Shown here one piece after another: positions 1 through 5,941 of a DNA stretch of 8,080 nt. This DNA is from an uncultured Bacteroidia bacterium (GTDB lineage Bacteria > Bacteroidota > Bacteroidia > Bacteroidales > UBA932). Position numbers and translations under genes: made by a program. Every line of letters begins with the position of its first letter. Within the stretch, counting starts at the first letter, position 1. Where the stretch lies: the NCBI GenBank assembly GCA_902796455.1, contig CADBPH010000273.1, positions 1-8,080 of the forward strand. Direction: 5' to 3'. The notes under the pieces are model-generated. The model had not been told where the DNA came from, did not search any database, and worked only from the letters and a program-made list of their open reading frames with translations.

Positions 1-3
1 AGA

Positions 4-36
4 ACTCCTGAAGGAGAAACAGTCTCCTGCAGGAGT
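4..36. other. Strong hairpin at left edge, possible terminator
   Basis: Two 12-base near-identical palindromic units, CTCCTGAAGGAG (5-16) and CTCCTGCAGGAG (24-35), lie 19 bases apart. Together they can form one 13-pair stem (4-16 with 24-36) containing a single A-G mismatch and a 7-base loop (17-23). It lies about 55 bases past the stop codon of the minus-strand lipoprotein gene, so it could be that gene's terminator, or it could end a plus-strand gene left of the window. The bases that would show a T-tract on the minus strand are cut off by the window edge, so its role is undecided. I see no gene in 1-91. Confidence 0.45.
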
Positions 37-91
37 CATTCCATGGGCCCGCATGCGCCTGGGCCGGTAAACGAGTCTTTTTCTGTAGATG

Positions 92-1291
92 CTATTGCGG
101 TCTCCTGCTGCGCACGGCGTGCAGGGAGGTGATGCGCGAGCGGCTTTGCGCCGGTACGGCTTCATGCCGGACTGCTTTTGCGGGAGCCTCCCGGCGGAGG
201 GACGGCATTTCGCTTCCGGCTTTGGTCTCCCGGGAAGACAGGGTCATCTGCAGCGGGAAGAGCGGGACCGTTTCGGCATAAATCAGCGGGTCGGCCTTGT
301 CGCTGTCCGGGATGTCGATGTACTGCATGGCGGCGAAAGTCGTGGTCCAGATTTCCGTATCATCCATGTACACAGAGATTTGACATCCGTCCATTTCTGC
401 CTTTTCCCCATCTGCGGAAAGGATGGCCTCTCCCAGGGTAACCGTATCATTGAGGAAGTAATAATCTTTCTCGTATTTATTTCCGTCATAATAGAAGTGT
501 CCGCAGAGCCAGGTGTCATAGTAGATGTTGTTGTCCTGGAACCAGCGGATGAACTGGCCGTTGATGTACAGGCTTCCCGTCCAGCGGTTGAACATGGCGA
601 TAAAGTCCAGGTCCTCAGCGTCTTTGGCTCCGTCCTTCCCGCATTCCCAGCCTTTGACGAGATACATGAAATTGGCATCTTCCCGGGATATTTTCAGGTC
701 GTATGCCCGCTCTTTCCCGTTCTTGTCTTTCCCGGTCACCTTCCAGGTGCCGAGCCAGGCATTGTAGGCGTCCGTCGGGGTTTCTTCCTGGATTGTGAAA
801 TCCAGGCGCGCGTAGTCGCCGGAAAGCGCTCCGGATGAACCGATGCCGATGGCGAAAGCGATCCAGTCTCCGGATTCAAGCCGGTCGAAAGAATAGCTGA
901 CATTTCCGTGGTCCAGTAAGTCTGCGACACGGCATTTTTCCTGTTCTGCGTTTTCTTTCAGCATCTGGAGTTCCGCGTTGAAATAATCCTGGAGGGAACT
1001 GCCATAATCTTCCTTGAAGGAATAAGCCGAGATGACATCCAGATAATAGGTTTGTTCATCCGTGCTTTTCAAGGTAATGTTTTCGACATCCGCGGCAATC
1101 CCGTCCTCCGTGATTTCTGAACGGCCGTCATAGGAGATGGCCCAATTGCGGTTCGGGGAGAACTGTTCCGCCGGATCCTTTTTTTCTTCTTCGTTGTTGT
1201 CGTGGGTCCTTCTGCCGAATCCATCCCGGTCACAGCCCCAGAGGCAGGCCAGGAGAGCTGGGATCAACAGGGCAAATAGTTTCTTTTTCAT
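92..1291 (-). CDS. Putative secreted lipoprotein of unknown function
   Basis: The start at 1291 was chosen because it begins with a textbook lipoprotein signal: Lys-rich residues 2-4, a hydrophobic stretch 5-18, and the lipobox LWGC with the lipidated Cys at residue 20. An upstream in-frame ATG at 1336 would bury this signal and lies inside the terminator of the upstream gene. The mature protein (399 residues with signal) has an acidic, disordered linker (about 24-45), then a beta-rich region with many aromatic residues (about 49-170), then a second segment opening with WLGTWKVTGKD (179-189) that resembles the first strand of lipocalin-like beta-barrel domains. This is a resemblance seen by eye, not an established family call. 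Residues from about 353 to the end are Arg/Ser/Ala/Pro-rich and unlike the rest. It is likely anchored in the outer membrane or its periplasmic face. No convincing -33/-7 pair is visible in the short gap upstream. Similar orphan lipoproteins are common in Bacteroidales; the function is not known to me. Confidence 0.8.
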   Translation of the reverse strand: MKKKLFALLIPALLACLWGCDRDGFGRRTHDNNEEEKKDPAEQFSPNRNWAISYDGRSEITEDGIAADVENITLKSTDEQTYYLDVISAYSFKEDYGSSLQDYFNAELQMLKENAEQEKCRVADLLDHGNVSYSFDRLESGDWIAFAIGIGSSGALSGDYARLDFTIQEETPTDAYNAWLGTWKVTGKDKNGKERAYDLKISREDANFMYLVKGWECGKDGAKDAEDLDFIAMFNRWTGSLYINGQFIRWFQDNNIYYDTWLCGHFYYDGNKYEKDYYFLNDTVTLGEAILSADGEKAEMDGCQISVYMDDTEIWTTTFAAMQYIDIPDSDKADPLIYAETVPLFPLQMTLSSRETKAGSEMPSLRREAPAKAVRHEAVPAQSRSRITSLHAVRSRRPQ

Positions 1292-1322
1292 GGCTTGGAT
1301 AAGATTTGGTTTCGCAATATGC

Positions 1323-1361
1323 AAAAAGCTTTCCAAAGTGGGCGGGCCCTCCTTGGAAAGC
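1323..1361 (-). terminator. Rho-independent terminator of the CoA-transferase gene
   Basis: A perfect 9-bp stem, GCTTTCCAA (1328-1336) with TTGGAAAGC (1353-1361), encloses a 16-base GC-rich loop. Read on the minus strand it is followed at once by five T residues (1327-1323). It starts 18 bases after the CoA-transferase stop codon and ends 31 bases before the lipoprotein start, so it should separate the two minus-strand genes into different transcripts. Confidence 0.8.
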
Positions 1362-1379
1362 GATGGAATGGCATGCTTT

Positions 1380-2681
1380 CTAGATGCTGAAGTTGTGATA
1401 ATGAGGACCGAAGCGTTCGAATGCGGCGCGGTCGAGCATTTCCCGGTCGTCCGGATGCGCGATGCTGATCAGCAATTTCGCCCGTTCCTGCAGGGACTTG
1501 CCGTACAGGTCCACCGCTCCGTATTCCGTGACAATCCAGTGGGCGTCCGCCCGGGGCGTGACGACGCCGGCACCTTCGTTCAGCACCGGAACGATCTTGT
1601 TCTTGCCCTTGTTGGTCCGGGAAGCGAACGCGGTGACGGAGCGGCCGCCTTCCGATAGGATGGCTCCCTTGACAAAATCCAATTGGCCGCCCGTCCCGGA
1701 GAAGATCCGCGTCCCGATCGAGTCGGCGCTGATCTGGCCGGTCAGATCCACTTCCGTGGCGGAATTGATGGCCATCATGCAGGGATTCTGCGCAATGATC
1801 CACGGGTCGTTGGTGTATTTGATGTCTTTCATCAGGACATCCGGGTTGTGGTCGATGAAGTTGTAGACATCGTCGGATCCGAGGAGGAAGGAAGCCACAA
1901 CCTTTCCTGTGTCGATTTTCTTGTTCGCCCCGTTGACAACCCCTTTCTGGATGAGGCGCAGGATCCCGTCGGCGAACATTTCGGTATGGACCCCGATATT
2001 CTTGTGATTCTCCAGTTGGGCGGCGAGGGCGTTGGGGAGCGCACCGATACCCATCTGGATGCAGGCTCCGTCCGGGACCAGTTCCGCGCAGTTTTTCCCG
2101 ATGAGGACTTCGGTGGGCGTCGGTTCGGCGAAATCCTTGGTTACCAGCGGCGTATCATCTTGTACCAGGAAATCGAACGCGTCCAGGGAGACCAAGTCGC
2201 CGTAGGCGAAGGGCACGTGCTTGTTCACGACTCCGATCGCGTGTCCGGCCATTTCGATGGCAGCGAGAGAGCAGTCGACGGAGGTTCCCAGGGAGACCAT
2301 GCCGTTTTCGTCGGGCAGGGATACCTGGACCATGGCCACGTCGCACCGCAGGGCGCCGCTCCGGTACAGTTTCTGGGATTCACCCAGGTGGACGGGGAGG
2401 TAGTCGGCATAACCCGTGTTGACGTTGGCGCGTACATTCGGCCCAATGAAGAAGCCCTGGTCGAAGAAAATGCCGTTGTAGCGTTCTTCGGAATAGGGGG
2501 CAGGTCCTTCGGTATGGAAATGATGGAACCGGACGTCCTCAATCTCCCCGGCATCAGCCCGGCGGCACAGGGCCTGGATGAGGATGTGGGGTACGCTGGC
2601 CACGCTGCTCAGGTGGATATGGTCATGGGATTTGACCACTTTGACGGCCTCGTCGGCCGATACGAAATGGATTTCTCTCAT
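1380..2681 (-). CDS. Acetyl-CoA hydrolase/transferase family CoA-transferase (4-hydroxybutyrate/acetate type)
   Basis: This 433-residue protein belongs to the class I CoA-transferases of the acetyl-CoA hydrolase/transferase family, which includes 4-hydroxybutyrate CoA-transferase, succinyl-CoA:acetate CoA-transferase and butyryl-CoA:acetate CoA-transferase. These enzymes move CoA between carboxylic acids through a glutamyl-CoA thioester. The likely catalytic Glu is residue 234 in the motif VHTEMFADG (231-239). Other family marks are the MGIGALPNA loop (210-218) and the GTGGQLDF motif (329-336) near the C-terminal CoA-binding side; the ending VDLYGKSLQERAKLLISIAHP (390-410) is also typical. 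The length is full for the family and it should be cytoplasmic. The start at 2681 is supported by a Bacteroidota -7 box about 20 bases upstream. It is a single-gene unit: divergent from mazG and closed by its own terminator. The substrate cannot be read from the sequence; butyrate, 4-hydroxybutyrate, propionate or succinate metabolism are all possible. Confidence 0.9.
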   Translation of the reverse strand: MREIHFVSADEAVKVVKSHDHIHLSSVASVPHILIQALCRRADAGEIEDVRFHHFHTEGPAPYSEERYNGIFFDQGFFIGPNVRANVNTGYADYLPVHLGESQKLYRSGALRCDVAMVQVSLPDENGMVSLGTSVDCSLAAIEMAGHAIGVVNKHVPFAYGDLVSLDAFDFLVQDDTPLVTKDFAEPTPTEVLIGKNCAELVPDGACIQMGIGALPNALAAQLENHKNIGVHTEMFADGILRLIQKGVVNGANKKIDTGKVVASFLLGSDDVYNFIDHNPDVLMKDIKYTNDPWIIAQNPCMMAINSATEVDLTGQISADSIGTRIFSGTGGQLDFVKGAILSEGGRSVTAFASRTNKGKNKIVPVLNEGAGVVTPRADAHWIVTEYGAVDLYGKSLQERAKLLISIAHPDDREMLDRAAFERFGPHYHNFSI

Positions 2682-2701
2682 AGCTTCTCGAAGTTTCGCG
2701 G

Positions 2702-2733
2702 CAAAGATAGTGATTTATTCTTACCTTTGCACA
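2702..2733 (-). promoter_or_regulatory. Promoter of the CoA-transferase gene
   Basis: On the minus strand TATCTTTG (2709-2702) matches the Bacteroidota -7 consensus TAnnTTTG. A TGTG (2733-2730), one base off the TTTG -33 element, lies 20 bases upstream, the normal spacing. The predicted transcript would have a leader of only about 15-20 bases before the ATG at 2681. Confidence 0.65.
2722..2729 (+). promoter_or_regulatory. -7 promoter box of mazG
   Basis: TACCTTTG (2722-2729) matches the Bacteroidota -7 consensus TAnnTTTG on the plus strand. No good TTTG element is present at the usual distance upstream (nearest is TTTC at 2694-2697, spacer 24), so the promoter may be weak or need an activator. 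It lies only 12 bases from the divergent -7 box, so the two promoters cannot easily be occupied together. Confidence 0.55.
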
Positions 2734-2735
2734 TT

Positions 2736-2755
2736 CAGGAAGACAAGGCTTCCTG
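2736..2755. repeat. Inverted repeat downstream of the mazG -7 box
   Basis: A perfect 7-bp inverted repeat, CAGGAAG (2736-2742) and CTTCCTG (2749-2755), is separated by 6 bases. It begins 6 bases after the mazG -7 box, at or just past the expected transcription start, and just upstream of the -33 region of the divergent gene. It could be an operator for both genes or a hairpin at the 5' end of the mazG mRNA. With 7 bp, chance cannot be excluded. Confidence 0.4.
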
Positions 2756-2786
2756 TAAAAGCAGCATGCATACGAGAGAGGAAAAA

Positions 2787-3623
2787 ATGGAACGGTTCGG
2801 CCGTTTGTTGGATATCATGGACCGGCTGCGGGCGGAGTGCCCGTGGAACGCGGCGCAAACCATCGATACGTTGCGACCCATGACCCTGGAAGAGACTTAT
2901 GAACTCAGCGACGCCGTCCTGAAGAAGGCGGATAAAGAGATTGAGAAGGAGTTGGGAGACCTACTGCTGCACATTGTCTTTTATTCCAAGATTGCCCAGG
3001 AAGAAGGGAAATACGACATCGGCGATGTCCTGGACCGGGTCTGCGAGAAGATGGTTTTCCGCCATCCGCATGTTTTCTCGGACAAGAAGGCTGCCGATGC
3101 CACTGAGGTGTCCGAGAATTGGGAAATGCTGAAAACCAAGGAAAAAGGAGGAAACCGCAGGGTTCTTTCGGGGATTCCGGATTCTCTCCCGCCCATCCTG
3201 AAAGCGTTTTCCATGCAGGATAAGGCCCGCGGTGTCGGATTTGACTGGGAGGAAAAATCCCAGGTTTGGGACAAGGTCCGCGAGGAGATGGGAGAATTGC
3301 AGGTGGAATTGGATGCGATGGATGCTGCCGCCGGCAGTGCCGACAAGTCTGTCGGAGCGCCGTCCGCCGATTCGTCGGAAGAATTCAAAGCCGCTTATTC
3401 CCGGGCTGTCGAGGAGCTGGGAGACTTCATGTTCGCGACGGTCAATGCCGCCCGCCTGTACGGGTTGAATCCGGATACGGCACTCAGCCTTGCCTGCGAG
3501 AAATTCCGCCGGCGGTTCACCTATCTGGAGGAGCATACCATCCGCCAGGGGAGGGACCTGCATGACATGACGCTGGCTGAAATGGATGCCATCTGGGACG
3601 AGGGCAAGGCGAAGGGGTTGTAA
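2787..3623 (+). CDS. mazG: Nucleoside triphosphate pyrophosphohydrolase MazG
   Basis: MazG hydrolyses (d)NTPs to the monophosphate and pyrophosphate; it is a housecleaning enzyme and in E. coli modulates ppGpp-related stress survival. The 278-residue protein has the two tandem MazG helical domains of the long bacterial form. Domain 1 carries the Mg-binding set E35/E36/E39 with E55 and D58 (EExxE...ELGD). Domain 2 carries E166/E167/E170 with E210 and D213. The bridge RVLSGIPDSLPPILKAFSMQDKARGVGFDW (125-154) is characteristic. Odd points: the usual CPWD near the N-terminus reads CPWN (18-21), and residues 178-200 form an Ala/Ser/Asp-rich insertion inside domain 2 between the two metal-binding helices. 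The chosen ATG follows an AGG at 2779-2781 and gives the family-typical N-terminus; an in-frame ATG at 2766 would add seven residues. The reading frame also stays open upstream across the CoA-transferase gene, which is accidental. Confidence 0.93.
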   Translation: MERFGRLLDIMDRLRAECPWNAAQTIDTLRPMTLEETYELSDAVLKKADKEIEKELGDLLLHIVFYSKIAQEEGKYDIGDVLDRVCEKMVFRHPHVFSDKKAADATEVSENWEMLKTKEKGGNRRVLSGIPDSLPPILKAFSMQDKARGVGFDWEEKSQVWDKVREEMGELQVELDAMDAAAGSADKSVGAPSADSSEEFKAAYSRAVEELGDFMFATVNAARLYGLNPDTALSLACEKFRRRFTYLEEHTIRQGRDLHDMTLAEMDAIWDEGKAKGL

Positions 3624-3649
3624 AAAAGCTTTTTGTAAAGATTTATTCG

Positions 3650-3657
3650 TATATTTG
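3650..3657 (+). promoter_or_regulatory. -7 promoter box upstream of the GNAT-prfA unit
   Basis: TATATTTG (3650-3657) matches the Bacteroidota -7 consensus, 26 bases before the ATG at 3684. The only TTTG upstream (3632-3635) is 14 bases away, shorter than the usual 19-21, so the -33 element is poor. A perfect AT-rich palindrome AAAAAGCTTTTT (3623-3634) overlaps the mazG stop codon; it has no GC-rich stem and is not a convincing terminator, so read-through from mazG is possible. Confidence 0.6.
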
Positions 3658-3683
3658 CAAACTTTTCTGAACGCCGATTGAGC

Positions 3684-4802
3684 ATGGCCCGTTATACGAT
3701 CACAGAAGTGACAACCCGTCGCGATCTCCGGAAATTCATCGGATTTCCGGATAAACTGTATCGGGATTGTCCGCAGTATGTCCCGGCGTTGCATTCCGAC
3801 CAGGTCAAGTCGCTGACCAAGGTTTCAACGCTCAGGTATTGTACGCGGAAGATGTGGCTGGCCTGGGAGGGCCGTACGGTTGTCGGGCGGATCTGCGGGA
3901 TGATCAATCCCCGCTATAACGAGCGGTACGGGAAGAAACGCGCCCGTTTCGGCTGGTTCGACACGATCAACGACCTGGAGGTCGCCCGATTGCTGCTGGA
4001 TACGGCCGAGCAGTGGGCCCGGGAAAACGGCATGGACGAGATTCATGGGCCGCTCTACTACAATACCCTGGGCAAACAGGGAATGCTGGTGGAAGGCTTC
4101 GACAATATCCCGCCCTTCAACTGTTTGTATAATTTCCCGTATTACAATGACTTGGTAACCGCATTGGGATATGAGAAGGAATGCGACTGGCTGCAGTACA
4201 AGATGCGTGCGGACCAGCCCCTTCCGGAGAAGGTGACCCGGATCGCGGACTTGCTCGGGAAGCGTTACAACCTGCATGAGGGCAGCATCGAGAAGCTCAA
4301 GAAGGACAAGAAGTTAGTCCGTCATTTCTTCGATGTGTACAACGAAAGTTTCGCGGAGTCCGTCTATAATTTCATTCCGTTCACGGACGAGGAAATTGAC
4401 GAAGAGGCCGCCTCGGTCATGCCCTTCCTCAGTGACAAGACCAGCGTGATCATCATGGACGAGAACGATGAACTGGTCGCCTTCGGCATCTGTTTCCCGA
4501 CCATTTCTCCGGCCCTGCAGAAGGCACGCGGGAGGTTGTTCCCCTTCGGATGGTGGCATCTCCTGCGGGCGATCCGCAACCTGGATACGGTGGACATGAT
4601 GATCAACGGTGCGGTTCCCCAGTGGCAGAACAAAGGGGTTTCGGCGGTGTATCACTGCGCCATGTCCCGGCGTTGCATCCAGTACGGAACGCATTGGGCG
4701 ATCGCGAATCCGCAGATTGAGAACAACAGCGCCGTGAATGTGTGGTCGAAGTACGAGAATGAGCTGTTCATGCGCCGGCGGTGCTATATAAAGAAGATTT
4801 AA
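3684..4802 (+). CDS. GNAT-fold (acyl-CoA N-acyltransferase superfamily) protein of unknown substrate
   Basis: This 372-residue cytoplasmic protein resembles a widespread family, often annotated simply as N-acetyltransferase, found in Bacteroidota and Firmicutes. Family-like landmarks are the start FIGFPDKLYRDCPQYVPAL (18-36), WLAWEGRTVVGRICGMINPRYNERY (58-82), HGPL (121-124) followed by GMLVEGFD (133-140), YNFPYYNDLVTALGY (149-163), and, in the C-terminal half, LVAFGICFPTISPALQKARGRLFPFG (264-289). VPQWQNKGV (311-319) looks like the acetyl-CoA pyrophosphate-binding loop (motif A) of GNAT enzymes. Two GNAT-like lobes are therefore likely, with the second better equipped to bind CoA. The acceptor is unknown. 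ATG at 3684 was chosen over the TTG two codons upstream. Its stop codon is only 2 bases before the prfA start, so the two genes are almost certainly co-transcribed and perhaps translationally coupled. No signal peptide or membrane segment is seen. Confidence 0.75.
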   Translation: MARYTITEVTTRRDLRKFIGFPDKLYRDCPQYVPALHSDQVKSLTKVSTLRYCTRKMWLAWEGRTVVGRICGMINPRYNERYGKKRARFGWFDTINDLEVARLLLDTAEQWARENGMDEIHGPLYYNTLGKQGMLVEGFDNIPPFNCLYNFPYYNDLVTALGYEKECDWLQYKMRADQPLPEKVTRIADLLGKRYNLHEGSIEKLKKDKKLVRHFFDVYNESFAESVYNFIPFTDEEIDEEAASVMPFLSDKTSVIIMDENDELVAFGICFPTISPALQKARGRLFPFGWWHLLRAIRNLDTVDMMINGAVPQWQNKGVSAVYHCAMSRRCIQYGTHWAIANPQIENNSAVNVWSKYENELFMRRRCYIKKI

Positions 4803-4804
4803 TC

Positions 4805-5899
4805 ATGGCAGAAAACAATACGTTGCTTGAGAAGGTACTCAGCCTTCAGGATAAATACAAATCCCTGCAGGAGCAGCTTTCCGATCCGGCCGTCATGTCG
4901 GATATGAAGCGCTATGTGCAGCTGAACAAGGATTACAAGGAGTTGCAGCCGATTATCGCGGCAGGGCTCCGTTACAAGAAGATGGTGGAGGATCTCGCTT
5001 CCGCCAAGGATATCCTGGTCAATGAAAAGGACGAGGAATTGCGCGACATGGCCCGTGAGGAAATCTCGGAAATTGAGCCGAAGCTTCCGCAGATGGAGCA
5101 GGAAATCAAGTTGTTGCTGATTCCTGCGGATCCGGATGACGGCAAGAATGCCATGGTTGAGATCCGCGGTGGTACCGGTGGTGATGAGGCCGCCATCTTT
5201 GCCGGAGACTTGTTCCGGATGTATTCCAAGTTCGCCGAGAGCAAGGGATGGAAGTTGGAGGTGATGGACCAGGCCCCCGGAACTTCGGGCGGTTTCAAGC
5301 AAATTGTCTTCAAGCTTTCGTCGTCTACTGACGGCGTGTACGGTGTCATGAAATATGAATCCGGCGTTCACCGTGTGCAGCGTGTCCCGCAGACGGAAAC
5401 GCAGGGCCGGATCCAGACTTCCGCGGCGTCCGTAGCCGTTTTCCCGGAGGCGGGCGAATTCGATATCGAGCTGGATATGAACGACATCCGGAAAGATACA
5501 TACTGTTCTTCCGGTCCCGGTGGGCAGGGTGTCAATACGACGTATTCGGCTGTCCGCCTGACCCATATCCCTTCCGGCATCGTCGTCCAGTGCCAGGAAG
5601 AGCGTTCCCAGCTGAAGAATTTCGACCGTGCCCTGGAGGAGCTCCGTACCCGTCTGTACAACATGGAGCACCAGAAATACCTGGATGGCATCGCGGCCAA
5701 GCGCAAGACCATGGTTTCGACCGGGGACCGTTCCGCCAAGATCCGTACCTATAATTATCCGCAGTCCCGCGTGACGGACCATCGGATCAACTGGACCATG
5801 TACAACCTGCCGGTTTTCATGGATGGGGACATCCAGGAATGTATCGATCAACTTCAAATCGCGGAGAACGCCGAACGCCTCAAGGAGGCCGGTGACTGA
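4805..5899 (+). CDS. prfA: Peptide chain release factor 1 (RF1)
   Basis: RF1 recognises UAA and UAG in the ribosomal A site and triggers peptidyl-tRNA hydrolysis. The 364-residue protein is full length. Residues 1-105 form the helical N-terminal domain; RGGTGGDEAAIFAGDLFRMY (121-140) is a standard RF signature; the stop-codon-reading P-x-T tripeptide is P195-Q196-T197 inside HRVQRVPQTETQGR; and the catalytic GGQ loop is G239-G240-Q241 within SSGPGGQGVNTTYSAVR. The C-terminal TGDRSAKIRTYNYPQSRVTDHRIN (306-329) is highly conserved. The PxT rather than SPF motif, together with the TGDRS block, assigns it to RF1 rather than RF2. The GGQ glutamine is the expected target of the methyltransferase PrmC, which is not in the window. 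ATG at 4805 was preferred over an upstream in-frame GTG at 4781 because homologues begin close to this point. It follows the GNAT gene by 2 bases and precedes the yhhQ leader by 10. Confidence 0.97.
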   Translation: MAENNTLLEKVLSLQDKYKSLQEQLSDPAVMSDMKRYVQLNKDYKELQPIIAAGLRYKKMVEDLASAKDILVNEKDEELRDMAREEISEIEPKLPQMEQEIKLLLIPADPDDGKNAMVEIRGGTGGDEAAIFAGDLFRMYSKFAESKGWKLEVMDQAPGTSGGFKQIVFKLSSSTDGVYGVMKYESGVHRVQRVPQTETQGRIQTSAASVAVFPEAGEFDIELDMNDIRKDTYCSSGPGGQGVNTTYSAVRLTHIPSGIVVQCQEERSQLKNFDRALEELRTRLYNMEHQKYLDGIAAKRKTMVSTGDRSAKIRTYNYPQSRVTDHRINWTMYNLPVFMDGDIQECIDQLQIAENAERLKEAGD

Positions 5900-5909
5900 T
5901 CCGATCTAC

Positions 5910-5940
5910 AGTGTGCTTGTTAACCACTTAAAAAACAAGG
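5910..5940 (+). promoter_or_regulatory. Putative preQ1 class I riboswitch controlling yhhQ-queF
   Basis: The 42-base gap between prfA and yhhQ can fold into a compact H-type pseudoknot. P1 pairs AGTG (5910-5913) with CACT (5925-5928). P2 pairs CTTG (5916-5919) with CAAG (5936-5939) and can extend by two T-A pairs. Loop 1 is TG (5914-5915), loop 2 is TTAAC (5920-5924), and loop 3 is T plus six A (5929-5935). Aligned by eye to my recollection of the Thermoanaerobacter tengcongensis preQ1-I aptamer, every ligand-contacting position is kept: floor pair G5913-C5925, U5914, the preQ1-pairing C5924, ceiling pair G5919-C5936, and A5935. Even the ending AAAACAAGG is the same. P2's 3' strand ends 2 bases before the yhhQ ATG, and AAGG (5937-5940) is the only purine-rich ribosome-binding candidate, so ligand binding should hide the start region: translational OFF control. 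P1 is only 4 bp, which is the main weakness. Confidence 0.8.
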
Positions 5941-5941
5941 A

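Noticed and set aside
89..838. 249-codon plus-strand open frame over the lipoprotein gene
   Set aside because: It is a shadow of the minus-strand gene, which has a clear signal peptide and lipobox; the antisense translation shows no domain.
1292..1325. Possible promoter for the lipoprotein gene (TTTG 1325-1322 with TATCCAAG 1301-1294 on the minus strand)
   Set aside because: The spacing is 20 but the -7 box lacks TTTG and lies only 2 bases from the ATG. The TTTG is part of the upstream terminator's T-tract. Not convincing.
2684..2693. CTTCTCGAAG inverted repeat just before the CoA-transferase start
   Set aside because: Only 4-bp arms with a 2-base centre; expected by chance.
1683..2786. Long plus-strand open frame antisense to the CoA-transferase and continuous in frame with mazG
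   Set aside because: It lacks any recognisable domain before the MazG part, lies wholly over a well-supported minus-strand gene, and is explained by GC-biased codon use that keeps the opposite frame open. The mazG promoter box and start lie downstream.
3623..3634. AAAAAGCTTTTT palindrome after mazG as a terminator
   Set aside because: The stem would be almost all A-T with no loop; not a stable hairpin.
2961..3794. 277-codon minus-strand open frame over mazG and the GNAT start
   Set aside because: It runs across two genes and the intergenic promoter with no domain or start signal; judged a shadow.
4799..5857. 352-codon minus-strand open frame antisense to prfA
   Set aside because: prfA is certain from GGQ and PxT motifs; the antisense frame has no recognisable features.
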